Of a DNA stretch of 64,000 bases, positions 63,733-64,000 are shown piece by piece. The DNA is taken from the NCBI RefSeq assembly GCF_000145615.1, contig NC_014410.1:2467501-2531500 (forward strand), read 5' to 3'. A model generated the notes under the pieces. The model searched no databases and was not told the origin of the DNA. It saw only the letters and a program-made list of their open reading frames with translations. Each line of letters starts with the position of its first letter. Positions within the stretch are counted from its first letter, which is position 1. The stretch comes from Thermoanaerobacterium thermosaccharolyticum DSM 571 (lineage in GTDB: Bacteria > Bacillota > Thermoanaerobacteria > Thermoanaerobacterales > Thermoanaerobacteraceae). The translations under genes were made by a program, and so were the position numbers.

Positions 63733-64000
63733 TTAAGTAAAATTCACAACAGCATATCTACCTGTATGTATAGCATTTACCAATGCATACTGCAATGCAG
63801 AATAAACATTCGGATAATATTCAGTAGTATCGTCAAAATTTTTGACAGACAATGTACCGCTTTTTACCACTCTATTGCCGTAGTAATTTATTTTAATATT
63901 TACAGGTTGCTTAAAACTACTCATATGTGTAACGCTGCTTCCATCTATCTCATCGTAGCTTATCTGATAGACGTCAGATACAATGCTGCCTGACTTCCCA
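63733..64000 (-). CDS. Secreted or envelope protein, partial (N-terminus beyond window)
   Basis: The frame is open from the right edge and ends at 63733. The visible 88 residues read GKSGSIVSDVYQISYDEIDG then SSVTHMSSFKQPVNIKINYY and end NAIHTGRYAVVNFT. They look like an all-beta extracytoplasmic domain. The gene lies 16 bases upstream of the large SLH gene and is probably in the same operon, so another surface protein is likely. An internal ATG at 63924 is not needed as a start. Confidence 0.7.
   Translation of the reverse strand, partial: GKSGSIVSDVYQISYDEIDGSSVTHMSSFKQPVNIKINYYGNRVVKSGTLSVKNFDDTTEYYPNVYSALQYALVNAIHTGRYAVVNFT

Noticed and set aside
1-64000. CRISPR arrays, tRNA or rRNA genes, phage genes
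   Set aside because: I looked for regularly spaced repeats, cloverleaf-like stretches and structural phage genes and saw none. Only isolated inverted repeats and IS remains are present.

Overview
The window looks like a chromosomal segment of a low-GC, endospore-forming, motile, saccharolytic anaerobe of the Firmicutes, most likely a Thermoanaerobacterium. The evidence is the AT-rich sequence, the strong GGAGG ribosome sites with frequent TTG/GTG starts, a complete clostridial xyl locus whose xylose isomerase is of the Thermoanaerobacterium type, the block spoIID-spoIIQ-spoIIID-mbl-flagellar rod genes, and SLH-domain surface proteins. Almost every gene lies on the minus strand. The exceptions are one LysR regulator and the transposase remains.

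Region 1 (1-13,650) is a sugar-acid locus. A LevR/NifA-type sigma-54 activator is followed by a mannose-family PTS (IIA, IIC, IID, IIB), then a 2-hydroxyacid dehydrogenase, KDPG-type aldolase, 6-phosphogluconate dehydrogenase, RpiB, a split UxaA-type dehydratase (SAF subunit and large subunit) and a second 2-hydroxyacid dehydrogenase cut by the window edge. A well-formed -24/-12 promoter and two palindromic upstream sites lie between the activator and IIA. The gene content suggests PTS uptake of an aldonate or 2-ketoaldonate, with its phosphate entering both an Entner-Doudoroff-like and an oxidative pentose-phosphate branch. Two insertion sequences break the gene string: a decayed element between IIB and the first dehydrogenase, and a frameshifted IS110-type element, with a structured leader that could be a bridge RNA, between the two dehydratase subunits.

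Region 2 (13,650-21,700) is accessory. It holds an IS21 istA remnant, a small CDP-alcohol phosphotransferase-like membrane protein, an NCS1 permease-DUF917-hydantoinase operon, an internally deleted IS with intact inverted repeats and a 7-bp target duplication, and a small overlapping gene pair resembling a polymorphic-toxin nuclease domain and its immunity protein.

Region 3 (21,700-37,420) is carbohydrate use. It contains the KDG module kdgK-kdgA-LacI regulator, a beta-CASP metallo-hydrolase, and the xylose locus xylA-xylB-xylF-xylG-xylH-GH3-xylR. A typical XylR palindrome precedes xylA and a pseudoknot-like hairpin covers the xylA stop codon.

Region 4 (37,420-53,600) is mixed housekeeping: HelD, an alpha/beta hydrolase, an Old-Yellow-Enzyme type reductase with a divergent LysR gene, an SGNH hydrolase, two membrane-anchored envelope proteins, a butanol-type alcohol dehydrogenase, a chemoreceptor, PgeF, a 45-residue membrane protein, a DUF362 ferredoxin and MurJ.

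Region 5 (53,600-64,000) is cell-envelope and development: fabZ, flagellar rod genes, mbl, spoIIID, spoIIQ, spoIID and two large SLH-domain proteins, with a third secreted-type protein running off the right edge.
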